Positions 1 through 8,822 of a stretch of 64,000 nt of DNA are shown piece by piece (positions within the stretch are counted from its first letter, which is position 1; each line of letters starts with the position of its first letter). The position numbers were made by a program, and so were the translations under genes. The notes under the pieces were generated by a model. It saw nothing but the letters and a program-made list of their open reading frames with translations. It ran no database searches and was not told the DNA's origin. The DNA is taken from contig NZ_CP097320.1 of NCBI RefSeq assembly GCF_023515995.1, positions 1,178,001 to 1,242,000 on the forward strand, read 5' to 3'. The stretch is from Candidatus Mycobacterium methanotrophicum. Its GTDB lineage: Bacteria > Actinomycetota > Actinomycetes > Mycobacteriales > Mycobacteriaceae.

Positions 1-245
1 ACGAAGACGTCGTCGAGTACTCAACAGCCGCAGGGTTTTCGGCTGAAGAATTGCAAAAAATGACCACCCATTATGTTCGGACACTCGATACCTGGTCGAC
101 CAAGTTGCAGGCCGCCCGCGACGACGCTATTGCGGTGACCTCCGCCCAGGTGTACGACCACTACATGCGCTATCTGACCGGATGTTCGGATTTCTTCCGG
201 CGGAACATCTCTGAGGTGGGACAGTTCACCCTGGTGAAGCGGTAG
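1..245 (+). CDS. Cyclopropane/mycolic acid methyltransferase, C-terminal end (partial)
   Basis: Only the last 80 or so codons are in the window; the gene enters from the left and stops at TAG 243-245. The reading frame begins at base 3 and includes the closing pattern of the mycobacterial mycolic-acid SAM methyltransferases (CmaA/MmaA/PcaA/UmaA): a helix with YVRTLDTW, then YDHYMRYLTGCSDFFRR and a terminal QFTLVK. These enzymes modify meromycolate chains on acyl carrier. Plus orientation and position just before the Rv0472c-type regulator fit umaA (Rv0469) better than pcaA, but the fragment is too short to decide. The 5' part is outside the window. Confidence 0.8.
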   Translation, partial: EDVVEYSTAAGFSAEELQKMTTHYVRTLDTWSTKLQAARDDAIAVTSAQVYDHYMRYLTGCSDFFRRNISEVGQFTLVKR

Positions 246-246
246 G

Positions 247-480
247 TCAAACGCCGGGCGGCGCGCCGATTGCCAGGCCCACCATCAGCAGTGCGCCGGC
301 TTGGCGCACATGCACCCAGGCCAGCGCCGCGTACCACAGTGGCCATACCGGGAAGCTGGCCGGCGGCTCGTCGGGGGCAGGCGGCGAAAATACGGCCACA
401 CCTTGACAAGTCGCGTCGTGCGCGGGGCATAGGACCAGGAGCGAGCCCAGGAGCGCAGCCGGACCGAACCGCCATGTCAG
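247..480 (-). other. Short membrane-protein-like reading frame, possibly a decayed gene
   Basis: Downstream of the TetR gene on the same strand, a frame open for 77 codons ends at TGA (247-249). It reads hydrophobic segments such as AALLGSLLVL and, near the end, PVWPLWYAALAWVHVRQAG followed by ALLMVGLAIG, which look like genuine membrane segments. There is no ATG, GTG or TTG near the 5' end, so it may be the remnant of a longer membrane gene at the Rv0471c position. Function unknown. It could also be chance hydrophobicity in GC-rich DNA. Confidence 0.3.
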
Positions 481-1214
481 TCATCAGTACCGCTCGTTGA
501 GCCGGGCAGCGGCGGCACGATCGGCGACGGATGCGGTTGCCCGCGGAACTTCTCCAACGATCCGCCGACCTCCACGATCCCGCACAGCGCGCTCCAGCTC
601 AGCATGGTCAGATAGTCGATCAGCTCGTCGGCACTCATCCGCGGGTCGAGCAGCCACGAGTGAGTAGCCAGCTGGACCCCGCCGACAATGTGGTACGCCC
701 ACGGCTCCACCCCGCCGATGTCCATCCCGGCCGCTTTCATCCGGCGGCGCAGCATCACCGCGAGCATCCGGGCAATGATCCGCTCGGAGTCGGCGATCAC
801 CTTGCTTTTGCTGGCCGAGCTGTTGGCCATCACGAACCGGTACGGTTCGGGTTCGTTGGCCACGGTGTGCACGTATACCCGGATGATTTCGCGGGTCAGG
901 TCGAAGCCGTCGAGGTTCGACGACAGTGCCGCCGTCATGTTGGGGATCAGCGTGATCTGCGCGAACCGCATCATCACCGCGGTGGTCAGATCGTTCTTGT
1001 CGACGAAATAGCGGTAGAGCACGGTCTTGGAGACGCCGATTTCACTGGCGATCTCGTCCATGCTCACGAAGCGACCGCGCCGTCGAATCGCGTCGATTGT
1101 CCCGTCGATCAGCTCATTGCGACGTTCCACCTTGTGCCGGTGCCAACGCCGCTTCCGGCCATCGGATTTCACCGCACCGGCTCGGGCCTGCTGTGCCACT
1201 ATCGACAATCCCAT
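477..1214 (-). CDS. TetR-family transcriptional regulator (Rv0472c-like)
   Basis: A 245-residue DNA-binding repressor-type protein. An unusually basic N-terminal stretch (about residues 15-33) precedes a TetR helix-turn-helix at roughly 36-76, where MDEIASEIGVSKTVLYRYF is the recognition region. The remainder is the helical ligand/dimer domain, ending in a proline/serine-rich tail. It is divergent from the DUF445 gene at 1445, with a 230-base gap that contains a perfect 15-base dyad (1297-1311), a plausible operator for this protein. The ATG at 1214 is the first good start. Family assignment is certain from the HTH; the ligand and regulon are unknown. Confidence 0.9.
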   Translation of the reverse strand: MGLSIVAQQARAGAVKSDGRKRRWHRHKVERRNELIDGTIDAIRRRGRFVSMDEIASEIGVSKTVLYRYFVDKNDLTTAVMMRFAQITLIPNMTAALSSNLDGFDLTREIIRVYVHTVANEPEPYRFVMANSSASKSKVIADSERIIARMLAVMLRRRMKAAGMDIGGVEPWAYHIVGGVQLATHSWLLDPRMSADELIDYLTMLSWSALCGIVEVGGSLEKFRGQPHPSPIVPPLPGSTSGTDD

Positions 1215-1296
1215 TCGCTAGGTGCTGTTCATAGTACGGGTTATCGACGACGTTTTCTCGGCCTGCACCTCACCGTATGCGGCTTCGCCGTGGGAT

Positions 1297-1311
1297 CGGT
1301 AACTGTTACCG
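1297..1311. promoter_or_regulatory. Perfect dyad, candidate TetR operator
   Basis: CGGTAACTGTTACCG is a perfect 15-base inverted repeat (7-base arms around a central T) in the divergent intergenic region between the TetR gene (start 1214) and the DUF445 gene (start 1445). The arms GGTAAC/GTTACC are typical of TetR-type operators. Binding by the adjacent regulator is inferred from position and symmetry only. Confidence 0.45.
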
Positions 1312-1444
1312 CCCCCAATGCGCCGGGTGTTGTACGGTCCGCAGCTACCTCGATGGCGGATGATGGTCGGGTGGCACTTGCACCGCACCGGAACCCAGGT
1401 GCCGAGCTGATAGCCGAGGCCCGCGGGCGGCGCAGACAGATCCG

Positions 1445-2770
1445 ATGACGCCGACGGCGCCCCAGACCGGCAAACCTGCCTCGCTGGCGGAATCGTTCGC
1501 CGGGGCCGATCCGCGGGCCGATGCCCAGCGGCGTCGGGCACTGCGCCGGATGAAAGTGGTGGCGCTGAGTTTTCTGGTCGGCGCCACCGGGCTGTTCCTC
1601 GGCTGCCGATGGGCCCAGTCCAGCGGCCTTACCCCCACCTGGGTCGGCTACGTGGGGGCCGCCGCAGAAGCCGGCATGGTCGGTGCGTTGGCGGACTGGT
1701 TTGCGGTGACGGCGCTGTTCAAGCACCCACTGGGGATCCCGATACCGCACACCGCGATCATCAAGCGCAAGAAAGACCAGCTCGGGGAAGGCCTGGGAAC
1801 ATTCGTGCGGGAGAACTTCCTTTCGCCGCCGGTGGTGGAAACCAAGCTTCGCGACGCGCAGATTCCGGGCCGGCTAGGCAAGTGGCTATCGGAGACCTTG
1901 CATGCCCCGCGAGTGGCCGCCGAGACGGCCACCGTGCTGCGAGTCCTGGTGGAGCTGCTGCGCGACGACGACGTCCAGCTCGTGATCGACCGGATGATTG
2001 TGCGGCGTATCGCCGAGCCGCAGTGGGGGCCGCCGGTGGGCCGGGTGTTGGCGACGCTGCTGGCCGAGCACCGGCAAGAGGCGCTCATCCAACTACTGGC
2101 CGATCGGGCATTTCGGTGGTCGCTGAACGCCGGCGAGGTCATCCAGCGAGTCGTCGAACGGGATTCGCCGAGCTGGTCGCCGCGGTTCATCGACCACCTC
2201 GTCGGAGAGCGCATCCACCGCGAGCTGATGGACTTCACCGACAAGGTGCGCCGCAACCCGGATCACGAGCTGCGGCGGTCGGCGACGCGCTTCCTGTTCG
2301 AGTTCGCCGACGACCTGCAGCACGACGAGTCGACGATGGCGCGGGCCGAGGCGGTCAAAGAGCAGCTGATGTCCCGCGACGAGGTCACCAACGCCGCGGC
2401 GACGGCCTGGAAGACGCTGAAACGCCTGGTGCTCGAGGGTCCAGAAGGATTATCCGACCCGTCCAGCGCCCTTCGAACCCGCATAGCCGACGCGGTGGTC
2501 CGCATCGGGGGGTCGCTGCGCGACGACGCCGATCTGCGGGACAAGGTCGACAACTGGATTGTGCGGGCTGCCGAACACCTGGTTGCGCAGTACGGGGTAG
2601 AGATCACCGCGATCATTACCGACACCGTCGAGCGCTGGAACGCCGAGGAGGCTAGCCGGCGCATCGAGCTGCACGTCGGTCGTGACCTGCAGTTTATTCG
2701 GATCAACGGAACGGTGGTGGGGTCGCTGGCCGGGCTGGCCATCTACGGGGTGGCGCAGCTGCTGTTCTGA
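1445..2770 (+). CDS. DUF445 family membrane protein (Rv0473-like)
   Basis: A 441-residue protein of the DUF445/YjiN family, whose function is not established. Two hydrophobic segments lie near the N-terminus (about residues 38-58 and 68-92, the latter containing the conserved AEAGMVGALADWFAV signature of the family). A long soluble charged region rich in helices follows, and a last membrane segment closes the protein (about 420-441, VVGSLAGLAIYGVAQLL). The N- and C-terminal membrane anchors with a cytoplasmic or periplasmic middle are typical of the family. The ATG at 1445 follows the TetR-bound intergenic region. Length matches the tuberculosis orthologue closely. Confidence 0.88.
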   Translation: MTPTAPQTGKPASLAESFAGADPRADAQRRRALRRMKVVALSFLVGATGLFLGCRWAQSSGLTPTWVGYVGAAAEAGMVGALADWFAVTALFKHPLGIPIPHTAIIKRKKDQLGEGLGTFVRENFLSPPVVETKLRDAQIPGRLGKWLSETLHAPRVAAETATVLRVLVELLRDDDVQLVIDRMIVRRIAEPQWGPPVGRVLATLLAEHRQEALIQLLADRAFRWSLNAGEVIQRVVERDSPSWSPRFIDHLVGERIHRELMDFTDKVRRNPDHELRRSATRFLFEFADDLQHDESTMARAEAVKEQLMSRDEVTNAAATAWKTLKRLVLEGPEGLSDPSSALRTRIADAVVRIGGSLRDDADLRDKVDNWIVRAAEHLVAQYGVEITAIITDTVERWNAEEASRRIELHVGRDLQFIRINGTVVGSLAGLAIYGVAQLLF

Positions 2771-2781
2771 GCGCTGCTAAC

Positions 2782-2816
2782 TAGCGCTTGCAAAAGTTAG
2801 CGCTTGGTTCTAGTGT
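2782..2816 (+). promoter_or_regulatory. Promoter with direct repeats upstream of the XRE regulator
   Basis: TTGCAA (2788-2793), a 17-base spacer and TAGTGT (2811-2816) form a good vegetative-type promoter for the regulator starting at 2867. A 9-base direct repeat TAGCGCTTG occurs at 2782-2790 and 2798-2806, so one copy overlaps the -35 and the other lies in the spacer. The arrangement suggests autoregulation by the XRE protein, but that is inference. Confidence 0.5.
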
Positions 2817-2866
2817 GGCACGCGTCCGTACCGAACAATCCGACATCAGGACTCAAGGAAGCAGCC

Positions 2867-3259
2867 ATGCCGCAGGAGGAGAAACTTTCCGCTGTGGTGT
2901 CCACCGCTGCGTCCGACATCGGCAGCTTCATCAAAGCGCAGCGTGAGGCGGCGCAGGTCTCGGTGCGGCAGTTGGCGGAAAAGGCCGGCGTCAGCAACCC
3001 CTACCTCAGCCAAATCGAGCGCGGGTTGCGTAAACCGTCCGCTGGTGTGCTCAATCAGATCGCCAAGGCGCTGCGGGTCTCCGCCGAGGTTCTCTACGTG
3101 CAGGCCGGGATTCTCGAGCCGAGCGATCCCAGCGAAGTCCGCGACGCCATCATCACCGACACGGCGATCACCGAACGGCAGAAACAGGTGCTGCTGGACA
3201 TCTACACGTCGTTCGTGCAGCAGAACGAAGCTGCCCGTGAGGAGACTAATTCTGCTTAG
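2867..3259 (+). CDS. XRE-family helix-turn-helix regulator (Rv0474-like)
   Basis: A 130-residue DNA-binding protein. A Cro/CI-type HTH spans about residues 20-75 ([20 protein letters not shown] followed by [17 protein letters not shown] is the classic pattern), with a C-terminal helical tail. I choose ATG 2867, preceded by AAGGA, rather than the GTG at 2804, which lies inside the promoter. It sits 86 bases upstream of hbhA on the same strand and is probably cotranscribed with it or regulates it. The repeats overlapping its promoter suggest that it controls itself. Confidence 0.9.
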   Translation: MPQEEKLSAVVSTAASDIGSFIKAQREAAQVSVRQLAEKAGVSNPYLSQIERGLRKPSAGVLNQIAKALRVSAEVLYVQAGILEPSDPSEVRDAIITDTAITERQKQVLLDIYTSFVQQNEAAREETNSA

Positions 3260-3345
3260 ACCTCCCTGAACCCTCGAAACCTGCCCAGCTCGTGATTGAG
3301 CAATGCAACCAATTGACACACGACGAAACCACGAAAGGAAACACG

Positions 3346-3924
3346 ATGGCCGACAACCCGACCATTGACGACCTGAAGGCTCCGCTGCTTGCCGCGTTGG
3401 GCGCCGCTGACCTGGCCCTGGCGACGGTCAACGACCTGCTCGTCGAGTTGCGCGACCGGGCCGAGGAGACCCGCGCCGAAACCCGTAGCCGGGTCAAAGA
3501 GCGTCGCGCCCGGCTGAGCAAGCTGCAAGACGACCTGCCCGAGCAATTGCGCGATTTGCGCGAGCGGTTCACCGCTGATGAGCTGCGCAGCGCCGCGGAA
3601 GGCTATGTCGAGGCCGCGACCTCTCGGTACAACGAGCTGGTCGAGCGCGGCGAGGCCGCTCTCGAGCGGCTGCGCAGCCAGGCCGGCTTCGAGGACGCGT
3701 CCGCGCGCGCCGAGGGCTACGTCGACCAGGCGGTCGAGTTGACCCAGGAGGCTCTGGGCACCGTCGCGTCGCAGACCCGTGTGGTCGGTGAGCGCGCCGC
3801 CAAGCTGGTCGGCATCGAGCTGCCCGGCAACAAGGCTGCGGCCAAGAAGGCTCCGCCCAAGAAGGCTGCGGCCAAGAAGGCTCCGGCCAAGAAGGCTCCG
3901 GCCAGGGACGTCACCCAGAAGTAA
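3346..3924 (+). CDS. hbhA: Heparin-binding haemagglutinin HbhA
   Basis: A 192-residue surface adhesin that binds heparan sulfate on host epithelial cells and is linked in M. tuberculosis to extrapulmonary spread. The N-terminus ([20 protein letters not shown]) is nearly identical to known HbhA. The middle (about 20-165) is a long charged coiled coil. The C-terminus is the lysine/alanine/proline repeat heparin-binding tail ([20 protein letters not shown] and onward), slightly shorter than the tuberculosis version. The start ATG 3346 has AAAGGA upstream. There is no signal peptide, as expected. A strong inverted repeat follows the stop. Confidence 0.97.
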   Translation: MADNPTIDDLKAPLLAALGAADLALATVNDLLVELRDRAEETRAETRSRVKERRARLSKLQDDLPEQLRDLRERFTADELRSAAEGYVEAATSRYNELVERGEAALERLRSQAGFEDASARAEGYVDQAVELTQEALGTVASQTRVVGERAAKLVGIELPGNKAAAKKAPPKKAAAKKAPAKKAPARDVTQK

Positions 3925-3938
3925 GACGGCATACACCT

Positions 3939-3974
3939 CGACTCCGAGCCGTCCGGACGGACGGCTCGGAGTCG
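3939..3974 (+). terminator. Strong inverted repeat after hbhA
   Basis: Two perfectly complementary 17-base arms (3939-3955 and 3958-3974) lie 15 bases after the hbhA stop, with ACGTTT next. The near-zero spacer means the hairpin would open to a 4-6 base loop. It is a convincing transcription terminator of the mycobacterial type, without a long U tract. Confidence 0.75.
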
Positions 3975-4007
3975 ACGTTTCCGGCGTGGCCCCCGTACGC
4001 TTGTTGC

Positions 4008-4280
4008 GTGAACCTTGTGGATAGCGTCCTGGCCGTCTTGATGATCGCGGTGATGATCACGACGGTGTACGCGTTCGTGCACGCAGCAATGCAGCGGCCG
4101 GACGCCTATACCGCCGCGGACAAGATGACCAAGCCGGTCTGGTTGGTGATCCTGGGCGTTGCGATACCGTTGGCATACCTGCTCCAGGTACTCGGCATGG
4201 CGATCGCCGCCTGCGCGGCGGGCGTCTACTTGGTCGACGTTCGGCCCAAACTTCTTGAAATTCAGGGTAAGTCGCGATAG
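4008..4280 (+). CDS. DUF2516 small membrane protein (Rv0476-like)
   Basis: A 90-residue protein with two clear hydrophobic helices, about residues 4-25 ([20 protein letters not shown]) and 44-75 ([20 protein letters not shown] onward), and a basic C-terminal tail. It belongs to the DUF2516 family found next to hbhA in mycobacteria; its role is unknown. The start is GTG 4008. It lies four bases upstream of the secreted protein at 4285 and is probably cotranscribed with it and deoC. Confidence 0.82.
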   Translation: MNLVDSVLAVLMIAVMITTVYAFVHAAMQRPDAYTAADKMTKPVWLVILGVAIPLAYLLQVLGMAIAACAAGVYLVDVRPKLLEIQGKSR

Positions 4281-4284
4281 CAGG

Positions 4285-4716
4285 ATGCGAGCTTTGACGC
4301 TCGCGGCGACCGCTATCGTCGCGCTGTCGGGTGCCGCTCCGGCATCGGCAGATCCAGACGCCGCGGGGGCAAGCGCGCCGTCCTATCCGCCGCCGTTCGT
4401 CGACCACGTTGCTTGGATCCAGTGGAACCAGCTGCCCAGCCTGCGGGTGTATCCGACGGCGTCCGGCCGAGCGGCCGCCAGGCAACTCGGTTCGACCGGT
4501 CCCGACGCCGATGAGGCGTGGATCGAGGTGCTCGCCCTGGCGCCCGACGCCGCCACCCCGGGTATGCGCGAACAGTTTCTCTGTCATTGGGAGGTGGCCG
4601 AAGTCCTCCAGCCCGGCAAGACCAGCTGGAACCTCGAGCCGTGGCGGCCGGTCGTCGACGCCCCCACGATGATCGACGCCGGGTGCAACCCCGGCGGTTC
4701 CGAAGAGAGCTATTGA
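4285..4716 (+). CDS. Secreted DUF2599 protein (Rv0477-like)
   Basis: A 143-residue exported protein. Residues 1-22 form a Sec signal peptide (basic MR start, hydrophobic [16 protein letters not shown], cleavage after ASA). The mature part has the DUF2599 pattern with conserved tryptophans (VDHVAWIQW) and a pair of cysteines (FLCHWE and DAGCNP) likely to form a disulfide. ATG 4285 is preferred over upstream in-frame starts because it gives the signal peptide. The stop codon overlaps the deoC start by one base (TGATG). Function unknown. Confidence 0.85.
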   Translation: MRALTLAATAIVALSGAAPASADPDAAGASAPSYPPPFVDHVAWIQWNQLPSLRVYPTASGRAAARQLGSTGPDADEAWIEVLALAPDAATPGMREQFLCHWEVAEVLQPGKTSWNLEPWRPVVDAPTMIDAGCNPGGSEESY

Positions 4717-5393
4717 TGCCCGGCCGACCGACCCGCGCCCAACTGGCGGCCGTCGTCGATCACACCCTGCTCAAACCCGAGGCCACCGCCGCTGACGTGG
4801 CCGCCGCCGCAGCCGAAGCCGCAGCACTGGGCGCCTACGCCGTGTGCGTGTCAGCTTCGATGGTGCCCTACGCCAACGGCGCGGGGGTGCCGGTGGCCGC
4901 GGTTGCGGGGTTCCCGTCGGGTAAGCACCTGCCCGAGATCAAGGCCGGCGAAGCGACGCTGGCCGTGGCGTCCGGCGCCAGCGAGATCGACATGGTCATC
5001 GATATTGGCGCCGCGGTCGGCGGCGACGTCGACGCGGTGCGATCGGAGATCGCGGCGGTACGCGCTGCCGTACCCAACGCCCTGCTCAAGGTGATCGTCG
5101 AGGCTGCGGTGCTGTTGGCGCGGGCCGGCGAGCAGACCCTGGTCGACGTCTGCCGCGTCGCCGAAGACGCCGGCGCGGACATCGTCAAGACCTCGACGGG
5201 TTTTCATCCCGCCGGTGGGGCTTCGGTGGCCGCCGTCGCGCTGATGGCCGGCGCCGTCGGCGGCCGGCTGGGCATCAAGGCCAGCGGCGGCATCCGCACG
5301 GCCGCCGATGCGTTGGCGATGCTTGACGCGGGCGCCACCCGGCTGGGCCTGTCGGCGACGCGCGCCGTGCTCGACGGTCTGGAGGCCGGTTAG
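4716..5393 (+). CDS. deoC: Deoxyribose-phosphate aldolase DeoC
   Basis: A 225-residue class I aldolase that splits 2-deoxyribose-5-phosphate to acetaldehyde and glyceraldehyde-3-phosphate in deoxynucleoside salvage. The family signatures are all present: [11 protein letters not shown] near the N-terminus, [15 protein letters not shown], the Schiff-base lysine K158 in [11 protein letters not shown], and the second lysine in [10 protein letters not shown]. The ATG at 4716 overlaps the preceding stop, so translation is probably coupled. Length agrees with the tuberculosis enzyme. Confidence 0.95.
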   Translation: MPGRPTRAQLAAVVDHTLLKPEATAADVAAAAAEAAALGAYAVCVSASMVPYANGAGVPVAAVAGFPSGKHLPEIKAGEATLAVASGASEIDMVIDIGAAVGGDVDAVRSEIAAVRAAVPNALLKVIVEAAVLLARAGEQTLVDVCRVAEDAGADIVKTSTGFHPAGGASVAAVALMAGAVGGRLGIKASGGIRTAADALAMLDAGATRLGLSATRAVLDGLEAG

Positions 5394-6544
5394 AGGTTCG
5401 CGAAGCAGGGATCCTGGCCGCTGCCGCTGCTCGCGGGGATGGTGGCGTTGCTGCTCGAGAAGGTCGCCTGCACGCCGGAATTGGTGACCGCCACATTGTC
5501 GGCGCGGATGCCCAGCGGGTAGTTCTGGGTCGCTTTCGAAGTGAGGTCGTCGAGTTTCTTCTGGACTGTGGCCGTTGACATCTTCGAACCCAGCGCACTC
5601 AGGCTGACCACGTGCAGCGAGAGCCCGTTGTTGACGATCTGCGGCTTGACGGTAGCGCTGTCCAACAAGCCCTTCAGCGAGACGGTGCCGTCACTGGGGT
5701 TGGTAGTGACTTCGCCGGTGACAAACTTGCCCAGCACCGGGACGGCGTCCTGGATCGACTGCTTGATGCCGTCAGCCGACCAAGTGATGGTGCCGTTCAG
5801 CGACCCGATGGTGCCCTGAGAGTTGTTGGTATTACTCAGTTTAATGTTGCGGATGTCGATGCTGACCTTCATGCCTTTGGCCGAGCGGACCTGATTGCCC
5901 GCCGTCTGCACGGAGATGTCGGGGTAGTTGCTGGTGAGGTATTGCCACAGCACGGGCGGGAACGCAGCGAAGGACACGCTGGCGCTGTCTTGCACCTCGC
6001 ACTGCACCGCGCTTGCGACCTTGCTGCTCGCCAAATGGCGGGTATACAGCTCGGTGCCGATCGCCGCCGCGAGGACCACGAGCACCACGATCACCACGAT
6101 CAACAGGATCGGTGTCCGGTTGGCGAAAAAACCGTGTTTGCTGTTCACCGGTGTCTGCGACGAGGGCGGCGGTGTAGCTATCCGGGTGGTGGGGCTGTTT
6201 TCGCGCGGCGGTGGAGGACCGGGCTGATGCGGCCGCGGATTGGGCGGCAGACCGGGCCGTTGCGGCGGCCGATTCTGTGGGTGACCGGGATAGTTCGGCG
6301 GCGGGCCCGGTTGTTGCGGTGGCCGGTTCGCGGGCGGCGCCGGTTGTTGCTGCGGCCGCGGCATGCCACGGGTCGCTGGGTCCGGCGCGCGGCCGGACTG
6401 GCGGATGTGGCGGGTCGGCGATTCCGACGGCGGCGCCGCGGGCGGACGGCGTGGCGGCGCACCTTGGTTGGGGGGTCCGGCCGGGTTTGCGGGACGAGCC
6501 CATTCGGACGGGTCGCCGCTCGATGGACCTCGAGTGTTCGTCAT
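5390..6544 (-). CDS. Proline-rich membrane-anchored DUF2993 protein, copy 2
   Basis: A 384-residue protein with a long proline/arginine/glutamine-rich cytoplasmic N-terminus (about 1-140), one membrane helix (about 148-170, [18 protein letters not shown]) and an external DUF2993 domain. DUF2993 proteins include the lipid-binding LmeA type. The C-terminus ends DPCFANL, like its neighbour's DPCFAHV. It is the downstream member of a tandem pair with the gene at 6635; both align across the whole extracytoplasmic domain. The 3' end overlaps the convergent deoC by four bases. It corresponds to Rv0479c, of unknown function. Confidence 0.85.
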   Translation of the reverse strand: MTNTRGPSSGDPSEWARPANPAGPPNQGAPPRRPPAAPPSESPTRHIRQSGRAPDPATRGMPRPQQQPAPPANRPPQQPGPPPNYPGHPQNRPPQRPGLPPNPRPHQPGPPPPRENSPTTRIATPPPSSQTPVNSKHGFFANRTPILLIVVIVVLVVLAAAIGTELYTRHLASSKVASAVQCEVQDSASVSFAAFPPVLWQYLTSNYPDISVQTAGNQVRSAKGMKVSIDIRNIKLSNTNNSQGTIGSLNGTITWSADGIKQSIQDAVPVLGKFVTGEVTTNPSDGTVSLKGLLDSATVKPQIVNNGLSLHVVSLSALGSKMSTATVQKKLDDLTSKATQNYPLGIRADNVAVTNSGVQATFSSSNATIPASSGSGQDPCFANL

Positions 6545-6634
6545 CCGTGCGATTGTTCCGCATTATCACGGCGGCGTCGAAGCCACCCAAGTCGCCGCAT
6601 CATGGCGCCAGCCCCATACCGGCGACGCTCGGTG

Positions 6635-7612
6635 CTAAACATGGGCGAAGCAGGGGTCGGTCCGGCCGGCTGGGATCGAGGCATTTCGTGTCGAAAAGTG
6701 AGCCACCACACCGTCATTGGTGACCTGCACGCTATCGGCGTGGATCCCCAGCGGATAGTCCTTGGTGAGCCCGGAGGTAAAGGTGTCCAGCGCCGACTGC
6801 GCGGTCTCGCGCGGCAGCGCGGCGCCCATAGCGGTGACCTTGACCACCCGCAGCGACAGCCCACTGCCGGCGACCGCCGGCTTGACGGTGACGCTGCCCA
6901 GACCCAGCGCCCCGCCGAGTTCGACGGTGCCGGCACTGCTGTTGGTGCTGACGCTGTCGATCAGGGCGCCGACGAATGGAACGCCGCTCTGCACGGTTTT
7001 CTTGATGCCGTCCGACGTCCAGGTGATGGTGGCGTCCAGCGCGCCGATGGTGCCCTTTGAGTCGCCGCTGCCGTGCAGGTCGACGTTGTTGATGTTGATG
7101 TCGGCGGTCATGCCTTTGGCGTCGCGGATCTGGTTGCCTGCGGTGTGGATGGAGATATCGCGGTAGTGGCCGGTGAGGTGTTGCAGCAGGAACGGGCTGG
7201 GGCCGAAGGACACTTTGGCCTGGTCGTGTACCACGCATTCGGTGGCCGCGGCCACGACGCTGTCGGCGCGGTTGCGGGCATAGAGCTCGCCGGCGATCAG
7301 ACCGGCGACGGCTAGCGCCACCACAATGACCAATACCAGGAGGATCGATACCGGATCGCCGAGGAAGCGGCGTTTGGCTTTCACGGGAGCTACCGGGTCC
7401 TGCGACGGGGGCTGCTGGTCGCCAGGCGACGCAGCCGGAAATTCCAGTGTGGGCGGAACGGCCTGGTGCGCCGGCTGGACCGGCGGCTGATGCGCGGCCA
7501 CCTGGGCGGTTGGCGACGCGTCGGGCGCCGCCGGTTCGGTCGGCGGATTCTCGTTGCCGGGACGAGCCCATATCGACGGGTCCTGCTGCGGCGGTCCTTG
7601 CGGATCGGTCAC
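6635..7612 (-). CDS. Proline-rich membrane-anchored DUF2993 protein, copy 1
   Basis: A 325-residue paralogue of the next gene. Its N-terminus is shorter (about 90 residues, Pro/Ala/Gln-rich, beginning MTDPQGPPQQDPSIWARPG, similar to the DPSEWARPA motif of the other copy). A membrane helix (about 98-120, VSILLVLVIVVALAVAG) and a DUF2993 domain follow. Shared blocks include TAGNQIRDAKGM, KGTIGALDATITWTSDGIK and YPLGIHAD. The start at 7612 overlaps the stop of the nitrilase gene by four bases, so the three minus-strand genes form an operon. The duplication probably arose locally. Confidence 0.85.
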   Translation of the reverse strand: MTDPQGPPQQDPSIWARPGNENPPTEPAAPDASPTAQVAAHQPPVQPAHQAVPPTLEFPAASPGDQQPPSQDPVAPVKAKRRFLGDPVSILLVLVIVVALAVAGLIAGELYARNRADSVVAAATECVVHDQAKVSFGPSPFLLQHLTGHYRDISIHTAGNQIRDAKGMTADININNVDLHGSGDSKGTIGALDATITWTSDGIKKTVQSGVPFVGALIDSVSTNSSAGTVELGGALGLGSVTVKPAVAGSGLSLRVVKVTAMGAALPRETAQSALDTFTSGLTKDYPLGIHADSVQVTNDGVVAHFSTRNASIPAGRTDPCFAHV

Positions 7613-8424
7613 CTGCGCGATTCTGCCTTATGCCCATGAGCGAAAGCTGAGTGGTTACGCAGCACAGCGATCGTGTCGCGGGCTTCGGTCACCCGGTCGA
7701 GGGCGATGTCGGTGATCAGCAACTGCGGGTTGGCTCCGGCGGAGGCCACCACGTCGCCGAACGGCGAAACCACCAGGCTGCCGCCCGCCCCGGTCGGCGC
7801 GGAGGACGCCAGCGGTTCGCCCGGGTAGGCCTGCCCGGCGGCGGCGATGTAGCTGGTGGAGTCCAACGCCCGGGCGCGGGCCAGCAGCGTCCACTGCTCG
7901 AGCTTGCCGCGGCCGGACGCCCATGACGCGCTGACGGTGTTCAGCTGGGCGCCGCGACGCGCCAGCGTGGTGAAGAGTTCGGGAAAGCGCAGGTCATAGC
8001 AGGTGGTCAGGCCGACCCCGGCGCCGTCGACGGTGACCACCACCGGCTCGCGGCCCGGCGCGACGGTCTGCGACTCGGTGAAGCCGAACGCGTCGTAGAG
8101 GTGGATCTTGTCGTAGTGGGCGTCGGTGGCGGGGCCGGTCGCGAGCAGCGTGTTGAAGACGCGCCCGTCATCGGCCGGGCTGAACATGCCCACGATGACG
8201 GTGATGTTCGCGTCGGCGGCGATCCGGCGTACCCCGTCGGCCCAGGGGCCGTCGACCGGCTCGGCGATCGGCGCCAGCGGTACCCCGAACCGGCACATGG
8301 TCGCTTCGGGGAAAACCACCAACCGGGCGCCGGCGTCGGCGGCCCGGCCGGCGTAGCCCTGCACCAGTTGCAGGTTGGCCGCCGGATCGGTGCCGGACAG
8401 CAGCTGCGCCACCGCAATCCGCAT
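7609..8424 (-). CDS. Nitrilase/amidohydrolase family protein (Rv0480c-like)
   Basis: A 271-residue carbon-nitrogen hydrolase. The Glu-Lys-Cys triad is visible as E40 in VVFPEATM, K106 in HYDKIHLYDAF and C142 in LTTCYDLRFPEL, so it should be catalytically competent. Similar bacterial enzymes act as omega-amidases or deaminated-glutathione amidases; the substrate here is not determined. I choose ATG 8424 (MRIAVAQL, the canonical family start) and not the longer in-frame extension. It is the first gene of an operon with the two DUF2993 genes. Confidence 0.92.
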   Translation of the reverse strand: MRIAVAQLLSGTDPAANLQLVQGYAGRAADAGARLVVFPEATMCRFGVPLAPIAEPVDGPWADGVRRIAADANITVIVGMFSPADDGRVFNTLLATGPATDAHYDKIHLYDAFGFTESQTVAPGREPVVVTVDGAGVGLTTCYDLRFPELFTTLARRGAQLNTVSASWASGRGKLEQWTLLARARALDSTSYIAAAGQAYPGEPLASSAPTGAGGSLVVSPFGDVVASAGANPQLLITDIALDRVTEARDTIAVLRNHSAFAHGHKAESRR

Positions 8425-8469
8425 GACCGCTAGCGTAGGACGGTTGCCCCCGGATGCCCGAACGCGTTG

Positions 8470-8619
8470 ATGATCGAGTTCATTCTCACGCGGACCACGA
8501 CGGCGCCGATCGAGACGGTGTTGCACGCCCTCGCCGACCACCGCGCGATCGCCGACTACGTGTGGGCGTGCCGGCGCATCGAGGTGGTTGGACTGTTCCT
8601 AGACACTGAGCGAAACTGA
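8470..8619 (+). pseudogene. SRPBCC-family gene fragment (N-terminal 49 residues)
   Basis: From ATG 8470 a short frame reads MIEFILTRTTTAPIETVLHA and continues with the DHRAIADYVW pattern, typical of the N-terminus of SRPBCC (polyketide cyclase/START-like) proteins of about 140 residues. It then stops at TGA 8617-8619. The stop falls in the middle of a small hairpin (8610-8626, GCGAAAC and its complement), and no continuation is found before the transposase. Most likely the 5' end of a gene broken by the neighbouring mobile DNA. Confidence 0.5.
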
Positions 8620-8822
8620 GTTTCGCCCGGTGGGCGAGTAAGCAATCGTCGACAGTCGGTTGGCGCGCGTCCCGCTTGGCGCCGTGGGTTGTGTTTGACC
8701 TTGATGCGCTGAGCTCGTCGGTCAGCATGGGGTTGGGAGCCACCGACAGGAGTTGTCGATTGTTGCCGTGAGCACGCGGACCAGATTCTTTAGGACCTGT
8801 GGTTCCTCCGGACGGACATTCA
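8620..8822. other. Non-coding stretch upstream of the transposase
   Basis: No convincing gene on either strand. It probably contains the left end of the IS110-type element; IS110 elements usually lack clear terminal inverted repeats, and I could not place an exact border. Confidence 0.3.

Noticed and set aside
531..1448. Long plus-strand reading frame (305 codons) across the TetR gene
   Set aside because: It is antisense to a well-supported TetR protein and encodes His/Arg/Pro-rich sequence with no motif; a typical GC-rich shadow frame.
1609..2655. 348-codon plus-strand frame inside the DUF445 gene
   Set aside because: Arg/Gly/Ala/Pro composition and no motif, while the other plus frame gives a recognisable family with membrane helices.
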